DNA of 64,000 bases. Origin: a virus. The notes beneath the pieces are model-generated. The model did not search any database. It was not told the DNA's origin and saw only the letters and a program-made list of their open reading frames with translations. The translations under genes were made by a program, and so were the position numbers. Shown here piece by piece: positions 1-6,999 of this stretch. The stretch spans positions 1 through 64,000 of IMG/VR virus record IMGVR_UViG_3300020469_004256; one strand, written 5' to 3'. Numbering within the stretch: the stretch's first letter is position 1; every line of letters starts with the position of its first letter.

Positions 1-281
1 AATGTCATATTTACAATAACTTCTTGTGCTTCGCTAGGTAATTCTGTTAGATTAGGAAATACTTTTTTTGCTTCACTCATATAGATAGCAACATCGCTAT
101 CAAATACTGCATTTACTCTTTGTTCTGTGATTGGTGTTCCTACAGGTTTTCCATGTTCTTCATCTGCTTCTGTAACTAGGTGTCCAATCCCAAAAGTAGG
201 ATACCCTAAATGATCAAGATAAATTTCGTATTTGACTCCTTCATCTATTTTTAGTTGTTCTCTTAATTGTTGTATGTTCAT
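1..281 (-). CDS. T4-type lysozyme (GH24 endolysin), C-terminus cut off by window edge
   Basis: Reading the minus strand from the ATG at 281 gives 93 residues starting MNIQQLREQLKIDEG and running off the window. It follows phage T4 lysozyme closely: the catalytic Glu lies in KIDEG (residue 14), followed by IYLDHLGYPTFGIGH with the catalytic Asp and Thr positions, and the fragment ends in VIVNMTF, matching the INMVF of T4 lysozyme. The enzyme cleaves peptidoglycan beta-1,4 glycosidic bonds and should act in host lysis or as a tail lysozyme. No signal peptide is visible. It is divergent from the kinase-like gene at 335. A second, unrelated endolysin (M15 peptidase) lies at 52741-53193. The family call is firm; lysis versus virion role is not settled. 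Confidence 0.9.
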   Translation of the reverse strand, partial: MNIQQLREQLKIDEGVKYEIYLDHLGYPTFGIGHLVTEADEEHGKPVGTPITEQRVNAVFDSDVAIYMSEAKKVFPNLTELPSEAQEVIVNMT

Positions 282-321
282 TGTTTTATCCTTATGTGCT
301 TGTAAAAGTATTTAGTAAGCA

Positions 322-329
322 AATAAATA
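322..329 (+). promoter_or_regulatory. T4-type late promoter (AATAAATA) for gene 335
   Basis: AATAAATA is followed by exactly five bases (TTAGT) and then the ATG of the next gene. With T4 late-promoter geometry the transcript would start at or next to the start codon, so the mRNA is predicted leaderless. The same arrangement, including TTAGT, is at 33707. Confidence 0.7.
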
Positions 330-334
330 TTAGT

Positions 335-1075
335 ATGCTTGAAAATAAACTGCCTCGTGGATTTAACCACCGTCGAATGAAATTAATCAACAGAGTATTC
401 AAAACTGATGTTACTCCTTTACGCAAAGTACCCCAAATTGGTTTAGAACAATCAGCAACTATAGAAATGTATGCAGATGATCAATTTGTTTACAAAGTTT
501 TTTTAGGTAGTAGACAACACGAGCAATTTGAACTGTTTTTAAAAAATTATCAAGGAAGTATGCAGATTTTAGATGTTTACCGTCAAGGTACTTCAACAAA
601 CTTTTTAAAATTATCTATCTTTAAAATTAACAAGATACCAGGTATGACTTTAACAAATATAGGCGAGGAGAAGTTGTCGTTTGAAATGAGTTTACCAAAA
701 GCAGTAACGTGGTTTCGAGATCAAATAATAGAAATACACAACACTGGAATTCGGTGTAATGAAAGATATGAACAATTTAAAGTGGGTAATGACCCATGGG
801 ACCATGGGTTTGTTTTTACATTCAGTGATTGGCATGGTCAGAATATATTGTTTGACTCAAAAACTAAAAAATTGCATCTTGTTGACTTTGAGCCAATAGA
901 TTGGATTCCTGTTAATACATGGCAACTTTTGATTAAAGATCAGTTAAGATCATTTTTAAATGGATTTCCAGATGAATGGAAAAGACATCATAAACTATAC
1001 CGACATGATATTGTTAGAAAAATTACACAAGAATTGCAAGATGATTTAAACCAATTAATAAAGTACGTATTTTAA
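335..1075 (+). CDS. APH/choline-kinase-like phosphotransferase, paralogue 1
   Basis: 246 residues from the ATG at 335; an upstream in-frame TTG at 281 is rejected because a late promoter lies directly before 335. The C-terminal half carries an aminoglycoside-phosphotransferase/choline-kinase signature: a catalytic-loop-like FSDWHGQNILFD (Asp, then Asn five residues on) followed by LVDFEP, which stands where these kinases have the metal-binding Asp of DFG/DFE. The N-terminal half includes a possible nucleotide-binding segment around DDQFVYKVF. It is followed after 13 bases by a paralogue with the same layout. The substrate cannot be told; a small molecule, sugar or protein is possible. The kinase-fold call is inferred from motifs only. 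Confidence 0.6.
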   Translation: MLENKLPRGFNHRRMKLINRVFKTDVTPLRKVPQIGLEQSATIEMYADDQFVYKVFLGSRQHEQFELFLKNYQGSMQILDVYRQGTSTNFLKLSIFKINKIPGMTLTNIGEEKLSFEMSLPKAVTWFRDQIIEIHNTGIRCNERYEQFKVGNDPWDHGFVFTFSDWHGQNILFDSKTKKLHLVDFEPIDWIPVNTWQLLIKDQLRSFLNGFPDEWKRHHKLYRHDIVRKITQELQDDLNQLIKYVF

Positions 1076-1083
1076 AATAAATA
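1076..1083 (+). promoter_or_regulatory. T4-type late promoter (AATAAATA) for gene 1089
   Basis: The motif overlaps the stop of the preceding gene and is followed by GATAC and the ATG, the same five-base gap as for gene 335. A leaderless late transcript is predicted. Confidence 0.7.
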
Positions 1084-1088
1084 GATAC

Positions 1089-1814
1089 ATGCACAATCGT
1101 AATTATAATAATTATAAGCAAGATATTGTTGAAAACGTATATCAAACCAGTGTAACTCCTATTGCTAAAAATGATTATTCTAGCAAACGAGCAGTTTATT
1201 CTGACGATCAATTTGTTTACAAAGTTATTAAACAAAGCAGAGATGACAATCAATTTGAATTATTTTTAAAAAACTACCAAGGAGATTTAAAACTATTAGA
1301 TGTTTACAGAGAAAACGATCTTGTTATTTTTAAAATTAGAAAACTGTTTGGTAAAACTATTTCGCAACTGGCAAAAGAAAATGACCATATTTCATTAAAC
1401 ATAGATACACTCACACAATGGTTTAAAACTCAAGTAAAAGAAATACACAACACTGGTGTGAGATGTTATAAAAAATATGACTCATATAAAATTAAAAATG
1501 ATCCATGGGGCAAAGGTTTTGTTTACACTTTTGTCGACTGGAATAATTCTAACTATATCTATAACAAAAATATCAATAAACTTTATCTAGTTGACCTTGA
1601 GCCAGCCAATTGGATTTCAAGAAACATTTGGGACTGTGTTGTAAGAGATCATTTTAATAAATTTATAAAAAGTTTTGATCATATTGACTATGATGATAAA
1701 CAATATATTTCAAAATTAGAAGATAGTGTACAGCAAGAACTAGATAAAGAAATACCTTTGTTTTTGGCCTGCCCGGGAGGATTCGAACCACCGGCCTTCA
1801 GTTCCGCAAACTGA
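1089..1814 (+). CDS. APH/choline-kinase-like phosphotransferase, paralogue 2; 3' end runs antisense through a tRNA
   Basis: 241 residues, clearly related to the preceding gene: shared DDQFVYKV, FELFLKNYQG, LLDVYR, EIHNTGVRC, DPWGKGFVYTF and LVDLEP. The catalytic-loop Asp and Asn are retained (FVDWNNSNYIY), but the His found in paralogue 1 is Asn here and DFE has become DLE, so activity may be weakened or changed. The last residues, about CPGGFEPPAFSSAN, are encoded antisense through the tRNA-Arg at 1765-1841. That tail is not kinase sequence and suggests the tRNA gene replaced or truncated the original 3' end. Confidence 0.6.
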   Translation: MHNRNYNNYKQDIVENVYQTSVTPIAKNDYSSKRAVYSDDQFVYKVIKQSRDDNQFELFLKNYQGDLKLLDVYRENDLVIFKIRKLFGKTISQLAKENDHISLNIDTLTQWFKTQVKEIHNTGVRCYKKYDSYKIKNDPWGKGFVYTFVDWNNSNYIYNKNINKLYLVDLEPANWISRNIWDCVVRDHFNKFIKSFDHIDYDDKQYISKLEDSVQQELDKEIPLFLACPGGFEPPAFSSAN

Positions 1815-1841
1815 CGCTCTATCCAACTGAGCTACGGGCAG
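1765..1841 (-). tRNA. tRNA-Arg, anticodon GCG, CCA encoded
   Basis: Minus-strand cloverleaf. A 7-bp acceptor stem CTGCCCG/CGGGCAG is perfect, with discriminator G and an encoded CCA at 1767-1765. D-arm TAGCTCAGTTGGATAGAGC; anticodon stem TCAGT/ACTGA with loop TTGCGGA, giving anticodon GCG (reads CGC, Arg). T loop TTCGAAT with stem GGTGG/CCTCC, which has one T-T mismatch. Bacterial Arg tRNAs for CGN boxes normally have ACG, so GCG is unusual. The gene overlaps the SufD-like gene (by 23 bases, same strand) and the 3' end of gene 1089 (50 bases, opposite strand). Confidence 0.92.
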
Positions 1842-2409
1842 TTATTAGAGGCTGTTCCATTCTATTTTTAATATCTTCATAGAATGCTTCAACTAATATT
1901 TCAATGGCTTTTGTCTCAGGTATACCCCTACTTCGAAGATAGAATACTTGCTCTTGATCTAATGGTCCTGTTGTAGCACCATGTGAGCATATAGTATCGT
2001 CATTTTTAATGTCTAGTTCTGGTTTTGAAAATGCAAAAGAATCATCGTCTAACAATAAATTTTTATTCAACATATGACTTTCACATCCTGTGACACCTTT
2101 TGGAATAGTAATTTTTCCTTCAAAAGAACTTTCACATTCTTTATTAACAAATCTAAAATCTTGGTCACACTTTGATTTTTTGCCTTTGTGTGTTACTGTT
2201 GTAACTACTTTTGGGTCTCTTCCTTTGTTATGGAATAATCCATACATTTCGCAAGAAGCATTCTCTTCTAAATCTACATTAATCTTTACGTCAACTCCGG
2301 CACGATCATAGAAAAATAATCTAGCAACTGCATTTGTTTTCAATGTATAGTTTAAAACTGTGTCTTTATCTAAATTTATGGTTTCTGAATAAACGTCTGT
2401 TATTTCCAT
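1819..2409 (-). CDS. SufD-like Fe-S assembly protein, half length
   Basis: 196 residues against about 420 for bacterial SufD. It consists mainly of the C-terminal part of the SufB/SufD beta-helix and the conserved end: CSHGATTGPLDQEQVFYLRSRGIPE closely follows SufD sequences, with the conserved Cys and His of CSHGAT. The start overlaps the SufB stop (TAATG), so the two are translationally coupled. In the SufBC2D scaffold SufD pairs with SufB to assemble Fe-S clusters. No SufC ATPase is seen in the window, so a host SufC would be needed. The stop codon lies inside the D-arm of the tRNA gene, so the last residues (TARSSVG) are tRNA-derived. Confidence 0.8.
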   Translation of the reverse strand: MEITDVYSETINLDKDTVLNYTLKTNAVARLFFYDRAGVDVKINVDLEENASCEMYGLFHNKGRDPKVVTTVTHKGKKSKCDQDFRFVNKECESSFEGKITIPKGVTGCESHMLNKNLLLDDDSFAFSKPELDIKNDDTICSHGATTGPLDQEQVFYLRSRGIPETKAIEILVEAFYEDIKNRMEQPLITARSSVG

Positions 2410-3857
2410 TATCCTACAGAACCTTCCATACTGACTTCTAATAACTTGTTGGCTTCAACAGCAAACTCCATAGGAAGTTTTTGAAACACTTCTTTACAAA
2501 ATCCTGATACTAATAAGTTAGTTGCGTCTTCTTCGTTTAAACCTCTTGCTCTCATATAAAATAATTGCTCTTCATCTATTTTAGATGTTGTGGCTTCATG
2601 ATTACATGTACTCTTTCTTGTTTTACTGTCAATGTAAGGAATAGTTATAGCAGAACATTCATTACCCATCATTAAAGAATCACAGGCAGTAAAGTTTTTG
2701 GCTCCTGTTGCACGTTTGCCAACTTGTACTAATCCTCTATATGTGTTAGTAGATTTACCTGCAGAGATACCTTTTGATATAATTGTACTTTTGGTATTCT
2801 TTCCAAGATGTATCATTTTAGTACCTGTGTCTGCCATTTGATATCCATTGGTCAATGCTACTGAATAAAATTCTCCAATTGAATTATCTCCTTTTAATAT
2901 ACAAGAAGGATACTTCCATGTTAATCTACTTCCTGTTTCAAACTGTGTCCAAGTTATACGAGAGTTTTTTCCTTGGCATAAACCTCTCTTGGTTACAAAG
3001 TTATAGATACCACCTTTGCCTGTTTCTGGATCTCCCGGATACCAATTCTGTATTGTTGAATATTTTATTTCTGCATCTTTCATAGCAATCAATTCTACAT
3101 TGGCCGCATGTAATTGATTTTCGTCACGCATTGGTGCTGTACAACCTTCTAGATAACTTACATAACTGCCTTCATCAGCAACAATCAAAGTTCTTTCAAA
3201 CTGTCCTGTGTTTGATGCATTGATTCTAAAGTATGTTGAAAGTTCCATTGGGCATCTTGTGTTTTTTGGAATATAAACAAATGTGCCATCTGAAAATACT
3301 GCTGAATTAAGTGTAGCAAAATAATTGTCTGAACGTGGAATAACTTTACCTAAGTATTTTTTAACTAGATCAGGATACTTTTGTACTGCTTCTCCAAATG
3401 AACAAAATATAATTCCTTTTTCTAATAGTTCTTTGTGATATGTTGTTGCTACTGACACAGAATCAAATACTGCATCAACGGCCACACCTGCCAATGCCGC
3501 CTGTTCTGATGTAGGAATACCTAACTTTTCAAATGTGGCAAGTACTTCTGGATCAACTTCATCCATAGACTTTAATTTTGGCTTTGGTTTTGAATAGTAA
3601 CTTATGCCTTGATAATCAATAGGATCAATTTCAAGGGTGGACCAATCTGGTTCTTTCATTTCCGTCCAACGCCTGTATGCTTTCAATCTATAGTCCAACA
3701 ACCATTCTGGTTCGTTTTTCATTTTTGAAAGTCTTGTGACTATTTCTTCATTAACACCTGGTTCGAAAGTTTCACTTTCCACATCAGTAACAAAGCCAGC
3801 ACTATATTCTTTGGCTAGTTTGTCTTCAATTTTTTTTCTATCTTTTACTTCTGGCAT
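2409..3857 (-). CDS. sufB: Fe-S cluster assembly scaffold SufB
   Basis: 482 residues, full bacterial length. The C-terminus is very close to bacterial Suf[38 protein letters not shown] and final EGSVG. SufB is the cluster-building scaffold of the SUF system, working with SufC (ATPase) and SufD in the cytoplasm. It is the first gene of a SufB-SufD pair and follows a late promoter whose predicted transcript start is only five bases before the ATG, with no Shine-Dalgarno. Given eight radical SAM proteins in this window, all needing [4Fe-4S] clusters, the likely job is to keep cluster supply up during infection; that role is inference. Confidence 0.95.
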   Translation of the reverse strand: MPEVKDRKKIEDKLAKEYSAGFVTDVESETFEPGVNEEIVTRLSKMKNEPEWLLDYRLKAYRRWTEMKEPDWSTLEIDPIDYQGISYYSKPKPKLKSMDEVDPEVLATFEKLGIPTSEQAALAGVAVDAVFDSVSVATTYHKELLEKGIIFCSFGEAVQKYPDLVKKYLGKVIPRSDNYFATLNSAVFSDGTFVYIPKNTRCPMELSTYFRINASNTGQFERTLIVADEGSYVSYLEGCTAPMRDENQLHAANVELIAMKDAEIKYSTIQNWYPGDPETGKGGIYNFVTKRGLCQGKNSRITWTQFETGSRLTWKYPSCILKGDNSIGEFYSVALTNGYQMADTGTKMIHLGKNTKSTIISKGISAGKSTNTYRGLVQVGKRATGAKNFTACDSLMMGNECSAITIPYIDSKTRKSTCNHEATTSKIDEEQLFYMRARGLNEEDATNLLVSGFCKEVFQKLPMEFAVEANKLLEVSMEGSVG

Positions 3858-3867
3858 ATTATACTCA

Positions 3868-3875
3868 TATTTATT
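3868..3875 (-). promoter_or_regulatory. T4-type late promoter (AATAAATA) for sufB
   Basis: AATAAATA on the minus strand, then TGAGT, then the predicted start A at 3862 and the ATG at 3857, leaving a leader of about five bases. Confidence 0.7.
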
Positions 3876-3891
3876 CTAATAGGCAACTGGG

Positions 3892-4392
3892 CTATTTGCC
3901 CATGTCATATTCAAAGTTCACAGTGCTTTTGTTTACTCTTAACTCTTTAGCGCCGTTCTTTGTATGAAACTTTCTTGCCATGTCTGTCATTGGTGACAGT
4001 GTGACCAGCCTTGTTAGATGATTTGATTTCTTAATCATCTTATAAACTTCTTCTACTATTTTTTGTCCGCCTCCACGTTTACGACTCCAGACTGTGTATG
4101 CAATAGCAATCTTTCCTTGCACACCTGCTCTGTGTATGGCTTCCATGTGTGCAACTTTACTCATAGTATCTAATTCTTGTACTGATGCTGGGACTTCATT
4201 TGTAAATGCGAAACACATCACAGCAACTATTTCATCACCATCTTGTAGCCCATATATCTTTCTACCATATTGTTGCCTAAACCAATTATCAAGTTCTGGC
4301 CTCACTGGATCTTCTGATGTATCGACTTCATTAAGTTCTATCAACTTAACCTTTTTTAACCAATCAAATTTATTTAAAATTTTTTCAAACAT
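3892..4392 (-). CDS. GNAT-like acyltransferase, probable
   Basis: 166 residues. The centre and C-terminus look like a GNAT fold: a strand IAIAYTVWSRKRGGGQKIVEEVYKMI resembles the acetyl-CoA-binding segment (R/Q-x-x-G-x-G/A then helix), followed by LTRLVTLSPM and FHTKNGAKEL, which fits the end of the fold (a residue moving up to a bulky side chain in F-x-x-x-G-A). The substrate is unknown. The gene has its own sigma70-type promoter in the gap upstream and precedes sufB by 34 bases. Confidence 0.6.
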   Translation of the reverse strand: MFEKILNKFDWLKKVKLIELNEVDTSEDPVRPELDNWFRQQYGRKIYGLQDGDEIVAVMCFAFTNEVPASVQELDTMSKVAHMEAIHRAGVQGKIAIAYTVWSRKRGGGQKIVEEVYKMIKKSNHLTRLVTLSPMTDMARKFHTKNGAKELRVNKSTVNFEYDMGK

Positions 4393-4400
4393 GTAGTTAT

Positions 4401-4428
4401 ATATTACTTTCTTTTAAGATTTTGTCAA
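4401..4428 (-). promoter_or_regulatory. Sigma70-type promoter for gene 3892-4392
   Basis: TTGACA at 4428-4423 and TAATAT at 4406-4401 with a 16-base spacer, in the 38-base gap before the ATG at 4392. The exact -10 hexamer is uncertain because the region is a run of TA. Confidence 0.6.
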
Positions 4429-4430
4429 GA

Positions 4431-5069
4431 TTATTTGTAGTTTAGTAGTGTACGTGATAACGCACTGATTCTATCAAAGTTTTCTGTTTGTTCTGGAACT
4501 TCATGATATGTATCTAAAGAATTTGGATAGCAAAAATAAGTTCCTGGTTTACATTTAATTTGTTTTGTTCTTTCAAATCTACAACCTGTATCATCGCAAA
4601 TTTCTTTTATCAACCAAATTCCAGAGTCTTCAATATTGTTTGTATTATGGCCACTATCTGGAAAATATATCTGTTGAGTAAAAAGACTGTTGTATTGCTT
4701 ATTGTCTTTGTTATCTAACAAGTGCATATCTGTGTGTGGAGATTGCTTTGCTCCTTGCTGATGCCACGAATGTCCCCAAGCGGACATATGAATAGAAGGT
4801 AAAACTAAATTAAACTTTTTTAGTATTTCTGTAAGAAAAATTGGCTTTTTAAATATATCAAATATAGTATCTATTTCTTTTTGTGGATCAGTGCTTAAAC
4901 GAACCGCCTGGCTTTCTTGTTGCCATGGTGCTTTTTCTTTTAATATTTTATGTATACGTGTTGATTCACTTTCGCTGAAGAATTGTTCTATGCAAATATG
5001 CGGCCACGGATTGTGCTGTACTTCAGCATCTTTTATTTTTTGTATGACACTGTCAAAAGAAAACATCAT
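4431..5069 (-). CDS. 2OG-Fe(II) oxygenase-like protein
   Basis: 212 residues. A double-stranded beta-helix oxygenase signature is visible: SPHTDMH (His112, Asp114, the H-x-D iron ligands), QQIYFPD, a later TYHEVPE providing the distal His, and RISALSR providing the oxoglutarate-binding Arg. It resembles the small phage hydroxylases of the 2OG family rather than a host enzyme I can name. Its start overlaps the stop of the next hydroxylase upstream (ATGA at 5069-5066; a second ATG is at 5066), so the two are coupled. Substrate unknown. Confidence 0.7.
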   Translation of the reverse strand: MMFSFDSVIQKIKDAEVQHNPWPHICIEQFFSESESTRIHKILKEKAPWQQESQAVRLSTDPQKEIDTIFDIFKKPIFLTEILKKFNLVLPSIHMSAWGHSWHQQGAKQSPHTDMHLLDNKDNKQYNSLFTQQIYFPDSGHNTNNIEDSGIWLIKEICDDTGCRFERTKQIKCKPGTYFCYPNSLDTYHEVPEQTENFDRISALSRTLLNYK

Positions 5070-5656
5070 GGATGTATTGGTGTGGTGTCTAATACTGTAG
5101 CAACTAGATGCACTCTATCTTCTTCACCACCATTAAATGCATTATGATATCGTGTGTTGTCTGTAATCCAAACTGATCCGTCTGCTGGCATGTGTCTAAC
5201 TTCTGTATCAATACACATACGAGCTCCGGGGTTGGTAACAATTGGAATATGTAATCTTGGTTCTGGATCTCTATGCCAACTCAATGTTGTTCTTGGCAGT
5301 TTCCATAACAGTCTAATCCTACCTAGTTTATATTTTGATGTCAGTGTAGTGTATACTTCGTTGAAGTAAGTGTCCTCAAACAGTTTGACAAATTCAGAGT
5401 ATTGCGTTTCGTCTATTGGTGCTTCTCTAGTTACTTCTTGACCTGTATGATCAGGTCTTGTCCAAAATAATCCTCTAACATTTCCGCCTGTGATTGAGTT
5501 TGGATCTCCTGGTACCTGTGTAAGACAGATTGCGTTGATGTCTCTTTCACCAAGTGGCGATTGTCTTGCTACCCTAGTGTCTACTTCTTTTAATGCTGAT
5601 TGTAGTTTGTTAATATCAAAACAAATATCAGGATCTTTATAAAAGTTTGTATGCAT
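5066..5656 (-). CDS. Aspartyl/asparaginyl beta-hydroxylase-like 2OG oxygenase
   Basis: 196 residues. LSWHRDPEPRLHIPI gives the H-x-D pair (His128, Asp130), and WITDNTRYHNAFNGG followed by EEDRVHLVATV gives the distal His (171) and the oxoglutarate-binding Arg (181). This is the pattern of the aspartyl/asparaginyl beta-hydroxylase (cupin-like) family. A late promoter lies directly upstream, with about six bases between motif and ATG, predicting a nearly leaderless mRNA. Confidence 0.85.
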   Translation of the reverse strand: MHTNFYKDPDICFDINKLQSALKEVDTRVARQSPLGERDINAICLTQVPGDPNSITGGNVRGLFWTRPDHTGQEVTREAPIDETQYSEFVKLFEDTYFNEVYTTLTSKYKLGRIRLLWKLPRTTLSWHRDPEPRLHIPIVTNPGARMCIDTEVRHMPADGSVWITDNTRYHNAFNGGEEDRVHLVATVLDTTPIHP

Positions 5657-5657
5657 A

Positions 5658-5807
5658 TTAAATATTTATTACCATAAGTAATACTCCTATTAATCCTGTC
5701 ATTGCTAGTATTACAGCAATCTTAATCCAAAAAATATGATGTGGAATTTTTTCCCATTTTTCTATTTGGTCTTTGGTTGAATGTATCTGCATCCAAGGAC
5801 CCCACAT
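5658..5807 (-). CDS. Small single-pass membrane protein
   Basis: 49 residues from the ATG at 5807, chosen because GAAGAG sits upstream and the start lies just after the stop of the preceding gene; a longer frame from 5849 would overlap that gene. A polar N-terminus (MWGPWMQIHSTKD) is followed by one strongly hydrophobic segment (IFWIKIAVILAMTGLIGVLL). No family recognised. The 3' end overlaps the late promoter of the next gene. Confidence 0.6.
   Translation of the reverse strand: MWGPWMQIHSTKDQIEKWEKIPHHIFWIKIAVILAMTGLIGVLLMVINI
5663..5670 (-). promoter_or_regulatory. T4-type late promoter (AATAAATA) for gene 5066-5656
   Basis: AATAAATA, then TTTAAT, then ATG at 5656. It sits inside the 3' end of gene 5658-5807. 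Confidence 0.65.
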
Positions 5808-5808
5808 A

Positions 5809-6081
5809 CTACTCTTCTTTATGAGCACTGCCACGTTTGATTGTATCAAGTATCATCTCAATATCATCAAATGCATCTCGCTCTTCTGATAGACTGTTTT
5901 TGTATGCAATCTTAATTGCTTTGTTTAGTACAGTAGGTTTAATATCAAGTTCTTCTGCAATATGTTTTACTGTATCTCTTAGGCCTGCTCTTAAATCATC
6001 TGACTCTTGCAATACTTGTGTGCCTTCATCAAACAATCTAATAAGTTTTGCTTTTTCTTCTTGATTAATTGTTAATGCCAT
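5809..6081 (-). CDS. Possible T4 DsbA-like dsDNA-binding protein
   Basis: 90 residues, helical and charged. A central block DTVKHIAEELDIKPTVLNKAIKIAYKNSL has the look of a helix-turn-helix and recalls the small late-transcription regulator DsbA of T4-like phages, which is of similar length (about 89 residues). That match is from memory of the family and is not certain. It is preceded by AGGAAA and follows flavodoxin by one base, so the two are probably co-transcribed. Confidence 0.45.
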   Translation of the reverse strand: MALTINQEEKAKLIRLFDEGTQVLQESDDLRAGLRDTVKHIAEELDIKPTVLNKAIKIAYKNSLSEERDAFDDIEMILDTIKRGSAHKEE

Positions 6082-6082
6082 T

Positions 6083-6526
6083 TTAGTTTCCTATTAGTTT
6101 TTTTATTGTATCAATTGAATACTCTCTTGCACCTTCATCGTCACCATCACATTCAAGTGTGTCAACTATTCTAGTTGCTCCAAGCTCTTCCATACGTTTG
6201 TCAATTTTCTTAGGACCTCCACAAAAATAAGTGTGCGAACTGTCTCCTAACCCACAAATACCATAATTAATGTTGCTGAGATCTATGTCAGTTTCTGATA
6301 GTTTATCAAAAAATTCTTCGCCATTAGAAGGAATATCGCCTTGCCCTGTAGTACTGGATACAAATAATACATTTTTCATCGTTTTAAATGTATCAATATC
6401 AACATCGTTCATTTCGCTTATCTCAATATCAGCACCTAATTCTTTTGATGTACTTTCAAATACATCGTTGGCTACATCTTCTGCTGTGCCAAACATTGAT
6501 GCCCATAATATGTTTACTTGTGTCAT
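6083..6526 (-). CDS. Flavodoxin
   Basis: 147 residues, typical of short-chain flavodoxins. The FMN phosphate loop is WASMFGTAEDVA near the N-terminus; the two isoalloxazine loops are SSTTGQGDIPSNGEE (about residues 57-71) and GLGDSSHTYFCGGP. Flavodoxin carries single electrons at low potential, and reduced flavodoxin is the classic electron donor to radical SAM enzymes. A flavodoxin/ferredoxin-NADP reductase gene lies at 12386-13144, so the phage carries both halves of the chain from NADPH. Use by the phage radical SAM enzymes is inference. Confidence 0.92.
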   Translation of the reverse strand: MTQVNILWASMFGTAEDVANDVFESTSKELGADIEISEMNDVDIDTFKTMKNVLFVSSTTGQGDIPSNGEEFFDKLSETDIDLSNINYGICGLGDSSHTYFCGGPKKIDKRMEELGATRIVDTLECDGDDEGAREYSIDTIKKLIGN

Positions 6527-6531
6527 TTATT

Positions 6532-6735
6532 TTATCTTCCTAACTTTTTACTCCTACCCATTGGTAGTTCTTGTTGTTTTTCATAAACACCACCTTTTTT
6601 TGCTTCCCATTCAACACGTACCATTTTGCTTTTAGTATTGCCTTGGAAAGACTTCACTGCTCTTCTATATCCTAGTGCGTCTATGGTTTTTGTTTCTTCT
6701 CCATCGTAGAACGTGTAAGTTCTCATTTTTGCCAT
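6532..6735 (-). CDS. Conserved small basic phage protein
   Basis: 67 residues, Lys/Arg-rich (ends MGRSKKLGR), with an N-terminal strand-like part (RTYTFYDGEETKTI). Family not recognised. The start is set by an unusually strong AAGGAGG Shine-Dalgarno held in the loop of a small hairpin (6734-6751). Confidence 0.6.
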   Translation of the reverse strand: MAKMRTYTFYDGEETKTIDALGYRRAVKSFQGNTKSKMVRVEWEAKKGGVYEKQQELPMGRSKKLGR

Positions 6736-6751
6736 AACCCTCCTTGGTTAT
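6733..6751 (-). promoter_or_regulatory. Hairpin presenting the Shine-Dalgarno in its loop
   Basis: The 19-base element ATAACCAAGGAGGGTTATG forms a 6-bp stem (ATAACC/GGTTAT) with the loop AAGGAG; the first two bases of the ATG are in the stem. An identical element precedes the unrelated gene 53623-53823. Confidence 0.65.
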
Positions 6752-6757
6752 ATATTA

Positions 6758-6928
6758 TTAGTATTTAACTTTCTGCTCTAAGTGTCTTATTTCCCAACCT
6801 GTGCCTTTGTCTTTTTTCTGCAGGTCAACCCAAACACTATGAGCATCTAATTTTTGATATACTGAATTGATTGTGTTTAAATTTTGTTTTAACTGTTTAA
6901 CCAATTCAACTACTTTTGGATCTTTCAT
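6758..6928 (-). CDS. Small unknown protein, 56 aa
   Basis: ATG at 6928 to TAA at 6760-6758 encodes 56 residues (MKDPKVVELVKQLKQN...HLEQKVKY), mostly helical and rich in Lys and Gln, probably a short coiled coil. AAAGGATAG upstream could serve as a ribosome site and a sigma70-type promoter lies further up. No family recognised. Confidence 0.55.
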   Translation of the reverse strand: MKDPKVVELVKQLKQNLNTINSVYQKLDAHSVWVDLQKKDKGTGWEIRHLEQKVKY

Positions 6929-6949
6929 AATCGCCTATCCTTTACATTC

Positions 6950-6957
6950 AATAAATA
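6950..6957 (+). promoter_or_regulatory. T4-type late promoter (AATAAATA) for radical SAM gene 7000
   Basis: AATAAATA followed by CTATA; predicted start near 6963, leaving a leader of about 37 bases with AAGAGG before the ATG. Confidence 0.65.
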
Positions 6958-6959
6958 CT

Positions 6960-6988
6960 ATAATAAAGTATAGTGACGCATTAGTCAA
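6960..6988 (-). promoter_or_regulatory. Sigma70-type promoter for gene 6758-6928
   Basis: TTGACT at 6988-6983, 17-base spacer, TATTAT at 6965-6960. It overlaps a late promoter pointing the other way. Confidence 0.6.
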
Positions 6989-6999
6989 GAGGAAAATTC

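Noticed and set aside
1765-1841. tRNA as a phage attachment site
   Set aside because: No integrase, excisionase or second copy of the tRNA end is seen, and the genome type is lytic.
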